This document shows, one piece after another, positions 8,790 to 18,300 of a stretch of 32,284 nt of DNA (position 1 is the first letter of the stretch; every line of letters starts with the position of its first letter). The notes under the pieces are model-generated. The model worked only from the letters and a program-made list of their open reading frames with translations. It searched no databases and was not told where the DNA came from. The position numbers and the translations under genes were made by a program. Origin of the DNA: Prorocentrum cordatum. Its lineage: Eukaryota > Sar > Dinophyceae > Prorocentrales > Prorocentraceae. The stretch spans positions 107,499-139,782 of the forward strand of contig CAUYUJ010018905.1 in NCBI GenBank assembly GCA_963575745.1, in the 5' to 3' direction.

Positions 8790-9303
8790 GCGCGCCCGCA
8801 TCGCAGTTCGATGGTCACCATGAAATGATTGGCGCCGTTGCTTTGTCGGTGGACCATGGACTTGCCCGCTGCAAAGGAGAGCTCAGACGCGCGGACCAGA
8901 TTTCCCCACATCGAGGCCATCGGTCTCGCAGCGGCCAGTCCCACGCATGGGGGCGAGACGCCCTTGATCTCGCACTGCCCGTACCCTTGTTTCTGCGAGT
9001 TCCCTGGCTCTTCGCCGGTCACAATCGCCCGCGCGCTGCCCGCGGCAATCACGTTAGTTGGCATGGCATAGAGGGGCGCCAGCGGAGTGTCCCCCAGGAA
9101 CCCCTTTCCTCTTGTAGCTCGGCGCGCCACGCCTCTGCGACGCGGGCTTCAAGATCGGCCTCAGGCACCCCATGCAGTGTAAGGAGCTGGCAATCGTCAG
9201 CGGCAGGAAGAGCATGCAGTTGCACCTTCTGAACACGTCCGCTCGGCGGCGGCGCGCCCGCCAGGTCCTCGAACTTGGACGGGTATCCGTCGAATTCTGC
9301 CAC
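8790..9303 (-). pseudogene. Possible LTR-retroelement polyprotein remnant (protease-like segment)
   Basis: On the minus strand a frame from 9303 reads EFDGYPSKFEDLAGAPPPSG and HALPAADDCQLLTLHGVPEA, then shifts near 9060-9070. The new frame reads GYGQCEIKGVSPPC, LAAARPMASMWGNLVRASEL and FAAGKSMVHRQSNGANHFMV. The pattern 'A-RPM-S---LV-A--LSFA-GKS-V-R-SNG' resembles the strand after the flap in copia-like proteases, but the D-S/T-G active site is not visible. The frame break means a pseudogene if it is coding at all. This reading is tentative. Confidence 0.25.
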
Positions 9304-10015
9304 TGATTTTGAAGACGTGACGCTCGTGCGCGAGCGGGCCCAGCGGCATCGCGCATGCTCAGCCGCGCCCTAGGAGTCACAATAATGGAACCCTGGAGCC
9401 ACATGGTAGTCACGACGCACAAACGCGCGCAACTGTCGGCACAAGACGCCGCGGGTGGCCCATGGATGTTTCTGGCCAGGCGCGCCGTCGCCACATTTTC
9501 AATCCTGATGGCGTTCCTGATGACAAATTGCAAAGCCAAGTGAACCTTCGGCGAGCGTCGACTCGCAGCGGTCACCCGCAGGTGCCCCTGCCCGGTGGGC
9601 AAATAGCCCAACGCCACAGCAGGCTTCCCCGCAGGTAAGCTCGCATGGCCGTCGTGTCGGAGCCGATTCCGCGGACGATGGAGGCTTCCACGCGCAGAGC
9701 GACGTAAATCTCGGCATTGCATCAGGCCCCCGCGGCCGCCAACCCGAACTGCTGCCTGGTCTCGGTCTGGGTCGTTGCGCGTGACCGGGCATGGTCCAAC
9801 CCAGACCCCCCAATCGTCCTGCGCGGTGTCAGGTCATCGATAGTCCGCGAGATCGCCTGCTTGATCATTGCGCTGTCCAGCTAGTGTCACTTTGGTATGC
9901 GAGGCTCCGTTAGCCTTGACAACTGCAGTAGCCTGTGTGATGGCCTTTACTTACATCGCTGATGTTTGTTCGCGGTGATGATCGGACGTTTCCGCCCCTG
10001 GCTCGCGATTATTCA
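9304..10015. other. Stretch without a recognisable gene
   Basis: GC-rich, ordinary complexity. Minus-strand frames are Arg/Ser/Ala-rich and broken. It may be interior retroelement sequence decayed beyond recognition, since remnants lie on both sides on the same strand. Confidence 0.5.
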
Positions 10016-10099
10016 CTAGTGGATCCGGGAAGCAGGATGGCTGTCGGGCACGCAGGACCAGGCATCGAGATGAGCATTTGTAGAACGCGAGAGCGTCGC

Positions 10100-10450
10100 A
10101 AACAAATTAGCCCTTGCGCGGCAGTCTAGGGGGCACAAGAAGGATGTTAATTCCCCCGAGCTCCTCCTCCACGACGCGCAGCGCATGTCGAAGGATCCCG
10201 TGGGGAACTTTGATGGTGGCGCCAACTTGGCCTCGGGCGCGGATGCGACGCCCCGTGCCTTCGGCCTGTCTAGGATTGCCCCGGCGACGCCGCTGTTCAA
10301 TTCGCCTTCGCCGTCCGAATAACACACATTAGCATGGCCGGGCCATGTCCACAATCGGTGACGAGGCGCCCATGATAGCGTGCATCGCCTTGTCGGTTCC
10401 CTGTTGACCAGCGGCCCACCGCGCGCACCGGTCGATGGTTTGAACAAAGA
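10100..10450 (-). pseudogene. RNase H-like retroelement remnant with a DGEG motif
   Basis: The minus strand contains CYSDGEGELNSGVAGAILD (DGEG codons near 10301-10318), the usual form of an RNase H first strand: an Asp-Gly-containing turn and a G-VAGAI strand. A second frame, after a shift near 10220, gives IKVPHGILRHALRVVEEELG and GINILLVPP, which could be the helix with the catalytic Glu. The two pieces lie in different frames and no later Asp is convincing, so this would be a decayed copy. It differs from the two better RNase H domains of the window (1-640 and 16442-17095). Resemblance is by motif only. Confidence 0.33.
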
Positions 10451-10839
10451 ACGATGTATCGGTTATAAAAGATCAAGTCGCAGTCGCCCCCCTTGTTCAA
10501 GTGACCTGGGGGGGGCGACAGAACGGCACAACCGCGTAGCCAGGTTTCTCCCAATATCGCCACTCACGCCATGAATCGCAGACGCTCTTGACCATATTGA
10601 GGCGCACGATGATCAGCCACACCGTTGACAAGATCACGCGCGCTTCTGGTTCTGAAAATGCGAACAGCGAAGGTGGGGCTCTCGAAACTCTTTTGCCACA
10701 AGTGCTGGGTTGAAGCTACGTAGGCTCTGGAGGCTTAGCTGGATGTTGGGACGCGTCCAGTCAGGCAGCCTCGCGCGAGGCCATGCTTCAGCCAGCGGCT
10801 GCGGTGGTGAGGGTGGTGCGCCACGCTGCTCGCGTCAAC

Positions 10840-11256
10840 GCCGTCCTACGACTGGTTGATGATCGTCAGACATGTCAGCGCCGCTTTCCAGCGCGTCACA
10901 CCTGGGATCCCCGTGAACTCCTCGGGTCATGTGGTAGCTACTGGCGCCTGTTGTTCGGTCATCGCCGCCATGGTTTCGACGCGTTGCTGCGAACTCGGTT
11001 GCGCGGGTTCTGCTGCTGGCGCAACTGGTGCTGAAACTGGTGCTGGTACAGCCTGAGGGCCTTGGCCGTTGTTGTCAGGTAGTTGCCAAGTCTGAGCAAA
11101 TCGACAGCTGCCTTGTATTGGCGAGTGGCCCGTCTTGTTGATGCCGTTCTCCTTGTTGCAGCCAGGACACCCCCAATACATGAGACTCCTTCTCAAACGA
11201 GCGACATTGCGACATTGTCGTGGGTTGTGGTTGTGTCTATGTGAGCATATCTGCAC
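10840..11256 (-). pseudogene. Retroelement zinc-knuckle segment (CX2CX10HX6C) with Pro/Ala-rich linker
   Basis: A minus-strand frame from the ATG at 11256 contains WGCPGCNKENGINKTGHSPI followed by QGSCRFA, a CX2CX10HX6C metal-binding pattern spanning 11104-11169. A 25-residue Pro/Ala/Val linker (VPAPVSAPVAPAAEPAQP) follows. The frame stops at TGA near 10927 but continues readably after it (PEEFTGIPGVTRWKAALTCL) to a TAG near 10855, suggesting nonsense decay. CCHC-type knuckles followed by flexible linkers are found in Gag-Pol proteins, where they bind the RNA genome. Upstream, CSHRHNHNPRQC may be a second, degenerate finger. Naming rests on the motif and on the retroelement remnants further along the same strand. 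Confidence 0.42.
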
Positions 11257-11465
11257 GATGTCGACGCACGCGGGGCATGTCAGACCGCCGGATATTGGTC
11301 AGAGAATAGTACCGTTGGATTTTCGTGGCACGCTTGGGTCGGCCAGGTCGAAGCCAGTACTGTTGACCATCTGTCCACCCCCGACAAATTCTTGGGCGCG
11401 CGCCGCTTGCGCCCAAGCGGCGGCGGACGCGGGCGCGTCGTTCGCAGGCTCGCCTTCAACCTCCG

Positions 11466-11591
11466 TTTGAAGTCCCAAGGCTCCCAAGGGTGCCCAAAGA
11501 CGGCCCCACGAGGTGCCCAGGAGACCCCAAAAGGACCCCAATATGACCCCCAGATGCACCCAATAGACCCCCAACAAGCTCCGAGATGCAA
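11466..11591 (+). repeat. CCAAGA-type oligonucleotide array
   Basis: Units such as CCCCAAGAGG, CCCAAGACGG and CCCAGATGC, about 10-12 bases each. It runs into the composite cassette at 11592. On the minus strand it reads as WG-LG repeats in more than one frame. Confidence 0.85.
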
Positions 11592-12145
11592 CCCCAGAGG
11601 CACCCAAGACGCCCCAAGGGGCCTTGGCGGGAGGTTCAACATTAGCGATGTTGCTCAGGCGTTGGCCACATTTTGGCCTCCTGGCGGGGGTCTCTAATTT
11701 AGTACGGCCCGTCCTTTGATCGATCTCCTCTAAGATGGCCCCCGAGGCTCGCAAGGGTGCCCCAAGGCGACCCCAAGAGGTGCCTAAGGCCCTTTGACGC
11801 CCCGAAGATGCCCCCAAGATGCCCCCAAGAGGCCCCCAAGAAACCCCCAAGACGCCCCAAGAGGCCCCCAGGACTGCCAAGAAACCTCCAAGACGCCCCA
11901 AGAGGACTCCAAGAAACGTTTGAAAGACATCCGAAGAGACTCCGAGAGGCACCAGGAGGTCTCTGGCCTTTCTGCTCGCCCTCCTCCCCCTCTTCCTCAT
12001 CCGCCTATTCCTCACCCTTCCTCCTCCCTCCTCCCCCTCCCCCTCCCCCACTCCCTATTCTTCCTCCTCCTGCTCCTCCGACTCCTCCTCCATCGTCCCC
12101 CTCTTGGGGCGCGACTTCTTACAAAACCATTTCTTCCACTGCATC
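11592..12145 (+). repeat. Composite CCAAGA/CCT cassette, copy 1
   Basis: Order of parts: junction motif CCCCAGAGGCACCCAAGACG, a leader of about 110 bases ending CCTTTGATCGATCTCCTCTA, a second CCAAGA array (11735-11930), a joint containing GACTCCGAGAGGCA and CTGGCCTTTCTGC, a CCT-rich tract (11978-12095), and a tail CCTCTTGGGG...CATTTCTTCCACTGCAT. The same parts in the same order form copy 2 at 23991-24607. Open frames of WG-LG or Pro/Gln/Lys type on either strand are explained by the repeat. Confidence 0.85.
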
Positions 12146-12192
12146 CTCCTCCACATTCCTGATCAAGACAGCTCTCTGGGCTCCGTTTCAGT

Positions 12193-12426
12193 ATGGGCTG
12201 GTGGGGTTACGCGAAGCGTCTGGACTTGGACCCATGGCACGACAAGTGCCGCTTGTTCATCGATCCTGTGTGCAAAGCAGCACTGTCCGTGACGAACCGC
12301 ATCGGCCCCGAAAGCCTCCGGAGCGCCAGCCCAAAGCCACGACTTTCAGCGCGGGATCGGTCTGGCGGCGACCTCCGAGGGTCGAATCGAAGCGGCCCGC
12401 CATATATACCAGCCTCCATGGCCTGA
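12193..12426 (+). CDS. Possible exon or remnant, unrecognised 77-residue frame
   Basis: From the ATG at 12193 the frame starts MGWWGYAKRLDLDPWHDKCR and continues FIDPVCKAALSVTNRIGPES, a mixed, protein-like composition unlike neighbouring repeats. After about residue 48 it becomes Arg/Ser/Gly-rich and less convincing. It stops at TGA (12424-12426). The bases just before it end in TTTCAG, which could serve as a 3' splice site, so it may be an exon or a gene fragment captured next to the cassette. No family is recognised. Confidence 0.25.
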   Translation: MGWWGYAKRLDLDPWHDKCRLFIDPVCKAALSVTNRIGPESLRSASPKPRLSARDRSGGDLRGSNRSGPPYIPASMA

Positions 12427-12876
12427 GCGCGGCCCCGACCCTGCGGCGACGAGGGTCACCGCCGAACTTTCTGCCATATCGACTCCAAAGAACTAACGTG
12501 TAGCCGTCGCTCCTTTGGAACGGCTCGGGATCGAACTCCCCATCTTGTGAACCTTCCGCCCCCACCGCCCAACCCACAGGGAGAGTAAGAGGGATGAATG
12601 GGGAGAGGGGAGGGAGGAGAGAGGGCGGCAGAGGTCGCTCGGTCTTGCGGGGCGCGCTGGGGCGCCGACGGGGTGCTCGGCGTCCTTGTTGTACGACGGG
12701 AACGCCCTCGAGATCCAGTGGTCGCTCTGTGCGAAGCCAGTGCCGCTGCTGCCCCGGTGCTCGCCTTCCATCCTGGCAGAAGAGCAGGGCACGCAGGACT
12801 GCACCGTGGAACAGTCACGGCCAGAGGGGATCGAAGAGCGTCGCCCTCCACCCACCCCCAGCGGGCGTCGGCGGTA

Positions 12877-12994
12877 TCCTCCTCCTCCTCCTCCTCCTCC
12901 TCCTCCTCCTCCTCCTCCTCCTCCTCCTCCTCCTCCTGCTCCTCCTCCTCCTCCTGCTCCTCCTGCTCCTCCTGCTCCTCCTCCTGCTCCTGCT

Positions 12995-13026
<32 letters not shown>

Positions 13027-13812
13027 CCTCCTCCTCCTGCTTCCTCCTCTCCTCCTCCTCCTCCTCCTCCTCCTCTTCCTCCTCCCTCCTCTTCCTCCTC
13101 CTCCTCATGCTCTCCTCCTCCTCCTCCTCGTCCTCGTCCTTCGTCTCTCTCCTCCTCCTCCTCCTCCTCCTCCTCCTCCTCCTCCTCCTCCTCCTCCTCC
13201 TCCTCCTCCTCCTCCTCCTCCTCCTCCTCCTCCTCCTCCTCATCCTCCTCCTCCTTCTCTCTTCCTCTTCCTCCTCCTCCTCCTCCTCCTCCTCCTCCTC
13301 CTCCTCCTCCTCCTCCTCCTCCTCCTCCTCCCCTCCTCCTCCTCCTCCTCCTCCTCCTCCTCCTCTCCTCCTCCTCCTCCTCCTCCTCCTCCTCTCCTCC
13401 TCCTCCTCCTCCTCCTCCTCCTCCTCCTCCTCCTCCTCCTCCTCCTCTCCTCCTCCTCCTCCTCCTCCTCCTCCTCCTCCTCCTCCTCCTCCTCCTCCTC
13501 CTCCTCCTCCTCCTCCTCCTCCTCCTCCTCCCCTCCTCCTCCTCCTCCTTCTCCTCCTCCTCCTCCTCCTCTCCTCCTCCTCCTCCTCCTCCTCCTCCTC
13601 CTCCTCCTCCTCCTCCTCCTCCTCCTCCTCCTCCTCTCCTCCTCCTCCTCCTCCTCCTCCTCCTCCTCTCCTCCGCCTCCTCCTCCTCCTCCTCCTCCTC
13701 CTCCTCCTCCTCCTCCTCCTCCTCCTCCTCCTCCTCCTCCTCCTCCTCCTCCTCCTCCCTCCTCCTCCGCCTCCTCCTCCTTCCGCTCCGCCTCCTCCTC
13801 CTCCTCCTCCTC
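12877..13812 (+). repeat. About 0.93-kb (CCT)n tract
   Basis: Nearly pure CCT for over 900 bases. Interruptions are CTG (12935-13035), CAT, CGT and TTC triplets and, from 13330 on, single lost or gained bases (CCTCTCC, CCCCTCC) that shift the triplet phase again and again. This is why all three frames stay open as alternating Pro, Leu and Ser blocks; none is a credible gene. The opposite strand is homopurine GGA. Confidence 0.97.
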
Positions 13813-13914
13813 CCCGCCGCGAGGCCCACGAGTCCGAGGAAGGCCCCAAGGCAAACGGACTGCGTGCGCGCCGACGCGGCCGCCGATGCGCACGGCCGAG
13901 CTCAGCCTCTACCG

Positions 13915-14002
13915 GCTCCTCCTCGCCTTCCTCCTCCTCCTCCTCCTCCTCCTCCTCCTCCTCCTCCTCCTCCTCCTCCTCCTCCTCCTCCTCCTCCTCC
14001 CC
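13915..14002 (+). repeat. (CCT)n tract abutting the reverse transcriptase element
   Basis: A second pure tract separated from the large one by about 100 bases of unique DNA (13813-13914). It ends directly before the readable reverse transcriptase frame, which therefore begins with an artificial poly-Pro run. Confidence 0.95.
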
Positions 14003-14024
14003 GGCGAGAGCGCGAGGAGCAGGA

Positions 14025-15360
14025 GAGCCAGGAGGCGCGCGCCGTGGAGCAGCCCACGCCCCCCCAGGTCGGTGGGCTGGCGTTCGCTGCAGGACGCTGG
14101 TGGAGGCTGGTTCCGCGCTGCGATTTCGGCGCGCTCGACGTGCGGGCGGCGGCGGGGCTCGCCGATCGCGCTCGCGCGGGCGCGCAGGCCCTGGCGCGGA
14201 GAGACCTCGACGAGCGGGGGCGCCAGTTCGACGAGTGGGTATTCCACCAGCTGCGTGGGGGCGCTGCAGGGGTGCACGCCATAGCCAGGGTCCCCATCGG
14301 GTGGCACGAGAGCCCGCCCGCGGTGGAGGGCGGTGCTGGCGCGCCGGCACATCGGGCAGCCGAGGTCCAGCAGCTAGAGGAGGAGTGGAAGCACCTGCGG
14401 CGGGTCGAATGCGACCAGATGGGCCTGCACTGGCCGCAAGACCTCGCCGAACGGCCGCCGCGGCCGTCGGTCGGCGAGCTGCGCAGCTGCCTCCGCACCT
14501 TCCGCGGTGGCACCGCGGCCTCCTTCGAAGGAATCCGGCCGCGCCAGCTGCTCGAGTTGTGCGACGGGGTGCTGGAGGCCTTCATCGACATCTTAGTGGC
14601 GGTGGAGCAGGCGGCTGAGTGGCCTGCGCTCAGCGCGAAGGTGTGCTTCTTGGCGAAGCGCTTCGGTGGGGTTCGGCCCATCGACGTCATCATGGCGCTG
14701 GCGCGGCTGCAGACGCGGCTTCGCAGGCCGCTGGCGATCGACTGGGAGCAGCGGAACGACAGGCAGTTCTTCTGGGCCTCGCGCGGCCGAGGCTGTGAGA
14801 GAGCGGCGTGGCAGCAGGCGGTGGAGTGCGAGTGGGCCACGGCCAAGGGCCGCGCTGCTGACGACCCCGAGGCCTGGGTCGCGGTGCTCGCGCTGCTGGA
14901 CCTGCTCAAGGCGCGCGAGCAAGTGCGCCACCATCACTTGATCAACGCGGCGATCAAGACCGGGTTTCCCTGGTGGGCTCAAGAAGCAGATCGAGCTGCA
15001 CCGCGCTCCGCGGCGGTTGGTGATCGGCGAAGCGGTCAGCGATCCGATTTGCGCCGAGCAGGCAATGCTTCCAGGCGACGGGCTGGCGACGCTCATGCTC
15101 TAGATGCTCCTGCTGGCGCCGCTGGACAAGCTGCAGGAAAGCTCGCCCACGGCGTTCTTCTCCGCGGTGGTGGATGACATCATCCTGAGGCGAACTGGGG
15201 GATTGCAACGCACGGTGCGGGAGGGCTCTGACGCGGCCTACAGGCTTAAGGCGCTGCTGGACGACATCGACTTGCGGGTGCCGCCCAAGAAGTCGAGAGC
15301 TCTGGCCAACCACCCCGCTGCCAGAGCGGGTTTGGCCCAGCGGTTGCGGCGGCCCACGGA
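14025..15360 (+). pseudogene. Reverse transcriptase domain (non-LTR type), frameshifted
   Basis: Frame 1 gives, in order, GTAASFEGIRPRQLLEL (the dG-DGI-P type block), CFLAKRFGGVRPIDVIMAL (the PK-GG-RPI block) and LALLDLLKAREQVRHHHL, motif A with the catalytic Asp at codon 14899-14901. A one-base shift near 14975-14983 moves to frame 2. There KKQIELHRAPRRLVIGEAVS and EQAMLPGDGLATLML are followed by TAG (15101-15103), where relatives would be expected to have a sense codon. Then comes FFSAVVDDIILRRTGG, motif C with both Asp codons at 15173-15178. The core is VVDD rather than the common YADD. The enzyme copies element RNA into DNA at the nicked target. Before 14025 the frame is only CCT-encoded proline. 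Both palm Asp motifs are kept, but the product cannot be made intact. Confidence 0.8.
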
Positions 15361-16010
15361 ATGGTCGGTGCAGAGCAAGAGCGGAACCTCGGGGTCGACT
15401 TCAGCGGAGGCAAGCGCGTCGGTCGTGCAGTTCGGGCAGAGCGTCTCCAGCTCGCCCACCAGCGGCTCCGTCGAGCGCGAGTGATCAGGACGGGCAAGAG
15501 CAGGAAGGAGGCGGCCCAGCGAGTGGTCAAAACAGGGCTGGAGTCCAGCGTGGCCTACGGCGCAGGGGTCACAGGGCTCGCGCAGGGGGAGCTGGACAAG
15601 GCCAGGAGCATCACCTTCATCGCCACCTCGTCCAGCACGGCCGGGAGAGCGCGCACCCTTGCGTTGATGCTTCGGCAAGGCATCGACCCAGTCATTCACG
15701 CCACCCTCGCGCCCGTGATGATGCTGCTGCACGCGAGGTGGAAGGCTGGGTGCTTCGCCACATGATCGACTTCTGCCTGCGTGAAGGTCGAGCATCTACC
15801 TGGGCGCGCGTGCAGGGCCCGCTGTCTGCGGTCGTCGTCAAGCTGCGTCGGGTTGGCTGGGACACTATCCATGCTGATCGTTGGAGGTGCCATGATGGGA
15901 CGGAGGTGCGGCCCTTCGACACCTCCCCGTGGGCTATCAAGAAGCTGCTGCTGCGCGCCGTCGAGAGCTGGCAGTGGCGGCAAGTCGCGGCCTCCCCGGG
16001 CTGCGAGTAA
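15361..16010 (+). pseudogene. C-terminal (thumb/connection) part of the retroelement polyprotein
   Basis: After a shift near 15360 frame 1 reads NLGVDFSGGKRVGRAVRAER, TGLESSVAYGAGVTGLAQGE and HATLAPVMMLLHARW. The pattern 'LGVDF--G' then 'YG--V-G' is what I expect after the palm in dinoflagellate non-LTR elements. Near 15735 the frame changes again to WVLRHMIDFCLREGRASTWA, VVVKLRRVGWDTIHADRW and a terminal ASPGCE with TAA at 16008-16010. The repeated 'W' and 'L-R-GW' pattern also fits that region. No catalytic residues are expected here. Naming rests on position and general pattern. Confidence 0.6.
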
Positions 16011-16145
16011 TTGGGGCGAGGTGGGGTCCTGGAGCCGCTGGTGCGCCTCACGACGACGAGCCTCATCGACAGCGTGTACGCCCCGAGGGGTACGAGCCAG
16101 GAGCCGTGAAGGAGGGTGAGGCTCACGCTGGAGGAGCGCGGGTAA

Positions 16146-16450
16146 ATCGGGTCGCTGGTCACCGACGGTCAGTGGCAGCAGGCGAGGAAGGCGGACAAGG
16201 GCATGGCACCCTCGGACGACTGCCTTCTCTGCGGACAGCGGGGCACGCTGTTGCACAAGCACTGCGACTGCGACAGCTGGAAGGACGTTTTTCAGGCGCC
16301 GGCCGCGGTCTGGAGGATGCGCGAGCGCGCGGACCTCGCCGAGGTGCAGCTGCTGCTGGAGAGGTGCCTTTGGCCTGCGCAAGCGGGCCTCCCGAGGCCC
16401 AGTCGGTGCGAGCAGGTGTGCTGGCGAGGATTGCATGAAGGAATCATTCC
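16146..16450 (+). pseudogene. Cys/His finger between reverse transcriptase and RNase H
   Basis: After two stops in this frame (TGA 16107-16109, TAA 16143-16145) the text IGSLVTDGQWQQARKADKGM leads to DDCLLCGQRGTLLHKHCDCD, a CX2C followed by H and CxC that could bind zinc, as in the small finger that often follows the palm of non-LTR reverse transcriptases. An amphipathic helix follows (ADLAEVQLLLERCLW). The frame runs to TAG at 16512-16514, but the RNase H signature already starts in another frame at 16460, so the shift lies near 16440-16460. Confidence 0.62.
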
Positions 16451-17095
16451 GTCGGGCGAAATTTCTTTGACGGCTCAGCTTTTGAGTCAGCGTTTGACGG
16501 CTATGCTTCGGTAGGCTTGAGCGCAGTGGCATTGCGGCCAGCGGCGGACGAGTACATGATGTCGGTCTCGGGCCAGTTGTGTCAGCCCTACGTGGACATC
16601 AACGGTGGCGAGCTCATGGCCTTCATCATGATGCTGCGGTTCGGGGTTGCCCCGATCGTCGCCGCGGTCGACTCGAGGTACGTTTTCAATGGAGTGATGC
16701 ATGCTGGCCGCCCTATCACCACCAGCTACTGTCACACCTGGGCCCACCTGCGGAGAGCCGCTCGGGACCTGATCGACGACATCGGCGGCGTCGGAGAACA
16801 GGGAGCCCGCGTGCGGCGGAGCCGCGCGCACCAGACCCGACGGCAGGCGCGGGACGGGGCCATCGCCTACAGGGACTGGCTGGGCAACACGCACGCGGAA
16901 GCGGCGGCCAGAGCGGCGGCCGACCACTGGCGCATTCCTCCCAGGGATCGCGCCAAGTTGAGGTCGGAGCGCGGCCTGGTCGACGGCGTAGCCATGTGGT
17001 GCAGCGCCGTCGGCAGCTGGGTCAACGGCAGCGACACGAGCCACAGGAAGGCAAAGCCGCAGCACGCGGTCGAGCGGCCGAGCCAGGCTGCGAGT
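16442..17095 (+). pseudogene. RNase H (type I) domain of the retroelement
   Basis: Frame 2 shows NFFDGSAFESAFDGYASVGL with the first Asp (codon 16469-16471), DINGGELMAFIMMLRFG with the Glu (16610-16612) and IVAAVDSRYVFNG with the next Asp (16670-16672). Near the end come VRRSRAHQTRRQ and WLGNTHAEAAARAAA. In type I RNases H the last block is usually N-x-x-A-D-x-x-A; here the Asp is Glu (codon 16898-16900), a conservative change that may weaken metal binding. The open frame (from about 16442) has no stop through this domain, so it is the best preserved part of the element. It removes the RNA template strand after first-strand synthesis. Confidence 0.8.
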
Positions 17096-17270
17096 CGGAG
17101 AGTGCTCAGGCAACATCGTCCCCACAGCACTGGCCGCCAATCGACGCCTTCGCAAGCGCGGGATGAGCGACCACCGCCTGGTCATGATCCAGCCACAGGT
17201 GGACGGCCAGCTGACGCGCATGATACCCTTGCTGGCGTGCCTCAAGTGCGGCTTCACGGGCGAGGTGTGA
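17096..17270 (+). pseudogene. C-terminal tail of the retroelement with a CLKCG motif
   Basis: A different frame reads GNIVPTALAANRRLRKRGMS, DHRLVMIQPQVDGQL and LLACLKCGFTGEV, then TGA. CLKCG is half of a zinc-ribbon-like pair. A further frame continues protein-like to about 17560 (ADQMAPKLGSRVPIFLQDLT), so the element may end near 17600-17700. Confidence 0.5.
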
Positions 17271-18085
17271 GGGCCTCCAGCTTCGCAGACGACTGCGGGG
17301 CGCCGTCGTCTGCGGGCCAGGCCGTCCTGGTCAGGCTCGCCGACCAAATGGCGCCCAAGCTGGGCAGCCGCGTCCCGATCTTCTTGCAGGACCTGACCCA
17401 CGCGGTGGACAGCGATTTGCAAGAGCCCTTGGGGCCGCCGCCGCGGTCCCAGAGACCTGGCGGCGGCGGCGGCGCTGGGGCGCTGGATGCCTCGCACCTG
17501 GGCGGGGGGGCAATCAAGCGGCGAAAAGAAGGACGGACACCCAGGGTGTCGGCCGCATGCGAGGCCAGCTGGAGTGACGCGGAAGGCGGCAGCGGCGGCG
17601 GCGGGCCGCGGAGAGGGGGGAAGTGCCGCCAGCGCGGCGCCCCCGGGGGCCGTCGCCTTGCGGTCAGCCCGACCTGCGTACGACGGCGAGGAGCCTGAGG
17701 CGACCGCGGTGCAGCGCAAGGTAAGGTGGCTACTCGCCGCCTGTCGCCGAGGCTGTGTAGCGGCGGTCGCTGGGGTAGGAGATGTGAGCGAGCCCGTCCG
17801 TCCTGAGGTGGCTCCCAAGGGGCCAAGCACCTCGGACGGTCGGCTGGATCCGCCTCGTCTCCTGGCCACGACGGGCCCGAGGGGCCTGCCACCGACCCGT
17901 GTCCTGGGGTGCCGCCTGGCCCGAGGGCCTGAAGGTGGACTGTGGCCGCGGTTGGCGCTTGCGGGCAGGCGCCAAAAGCGGCTGGAGTCCTGCGGCGTCG
18001 GGGTGTCCTCGTCGCCAGGGTTGCCGTGCGTGTGCACGTCGAGCGCATGCGGCCTGCCTGACTGGCCGCCGCTAGGTCGCGCGCG
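17271..18085. other. GC-rich stretch, possible end of the retroelement, then no gene seen
   Basis: After the possible last coding piece (to about 17560) the DNA is rich in GGCGGCGGC and CGAGG and has no motif. A CCT tract begins at about 18086. Confidence 0.5.
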
Positions 18086-18300
18086 TCCTCCTCCTCTTCC
18101 TCCTCCTCCTCCTCCTCCTCTTCTTCCTCCTCCCCCTCCTCCTCCTCCTTCTCCCTCCTCCTCCTCCTCCTCCTCCTCCGCCTCCTCCTCCTCATCATCC
18201 TCCTCCTCCTCATTGTCATCCTCCTTCTCCTCATCATCCTCCTCCTCCTCCTCTTCCTCTTCCTCCTCCTCCTCCTCCTCCTCCTCTCCTTCTCATCCTC
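18086..18300 (+). repeat. (CCT)n tract with CTTCCT and CATCAT variants
   Basis: Imperfect polypyrimidine tract, the 3' counterpart of the tracts before the reverse transcriptase element. Confidence 0.93.

Larger units (their letters stand above)
14003..17698 (+). mobile_element. Decayed non-LTR retrotransposon with reverse transcriptase and RNase H
   Basis: Protein homology runs along one strand in the usual order: reverse transcriptase fingers/palm, thumb region, cysteine/histidine finger, RNase H, then a C-terminal CLKCG stretch. At least five frame changes and several stops break it. No endonuclease domain precedes it in the window; instead it abuts CCT tracts on the 5' side, and another CCT tract (18086-18300) lies 3'. 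No terminal duplication or poly(A) was found. The parts are described separately. Confidence 0.8.

Noticed and set aside
8363-9130. 255-codon minus-strand ORF as an intact gene
   Set aside because: Only its first third is protein-like and appears to continue from a different frame; the rest is Ser/Arg/Ala-rich chance frame. Reported only as a possible remnant.
11299-12051. WG-LG-repeat protein on the minus strand (also at 22-24 kb and, on plus, at 27.7-28.2 kb)
   Set aside because: It appears wherever the CCAAGA array occurs, in more than one frame, and breaks at leader boundaries, so it is repeat translation. A real tryptophan-rich repeat protein cannot be fully excluded without transcripts.
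12594-14618. Very long plus- and minus-strand ORFs of poly-Leu/Ser/Pro or Glu/Arg/Gly
   Set aside because: They are the three phases of one CCT/GGA tract, open on both strands, with phase slips inside. Only the part after about 14025 in one frame carries real motifs.
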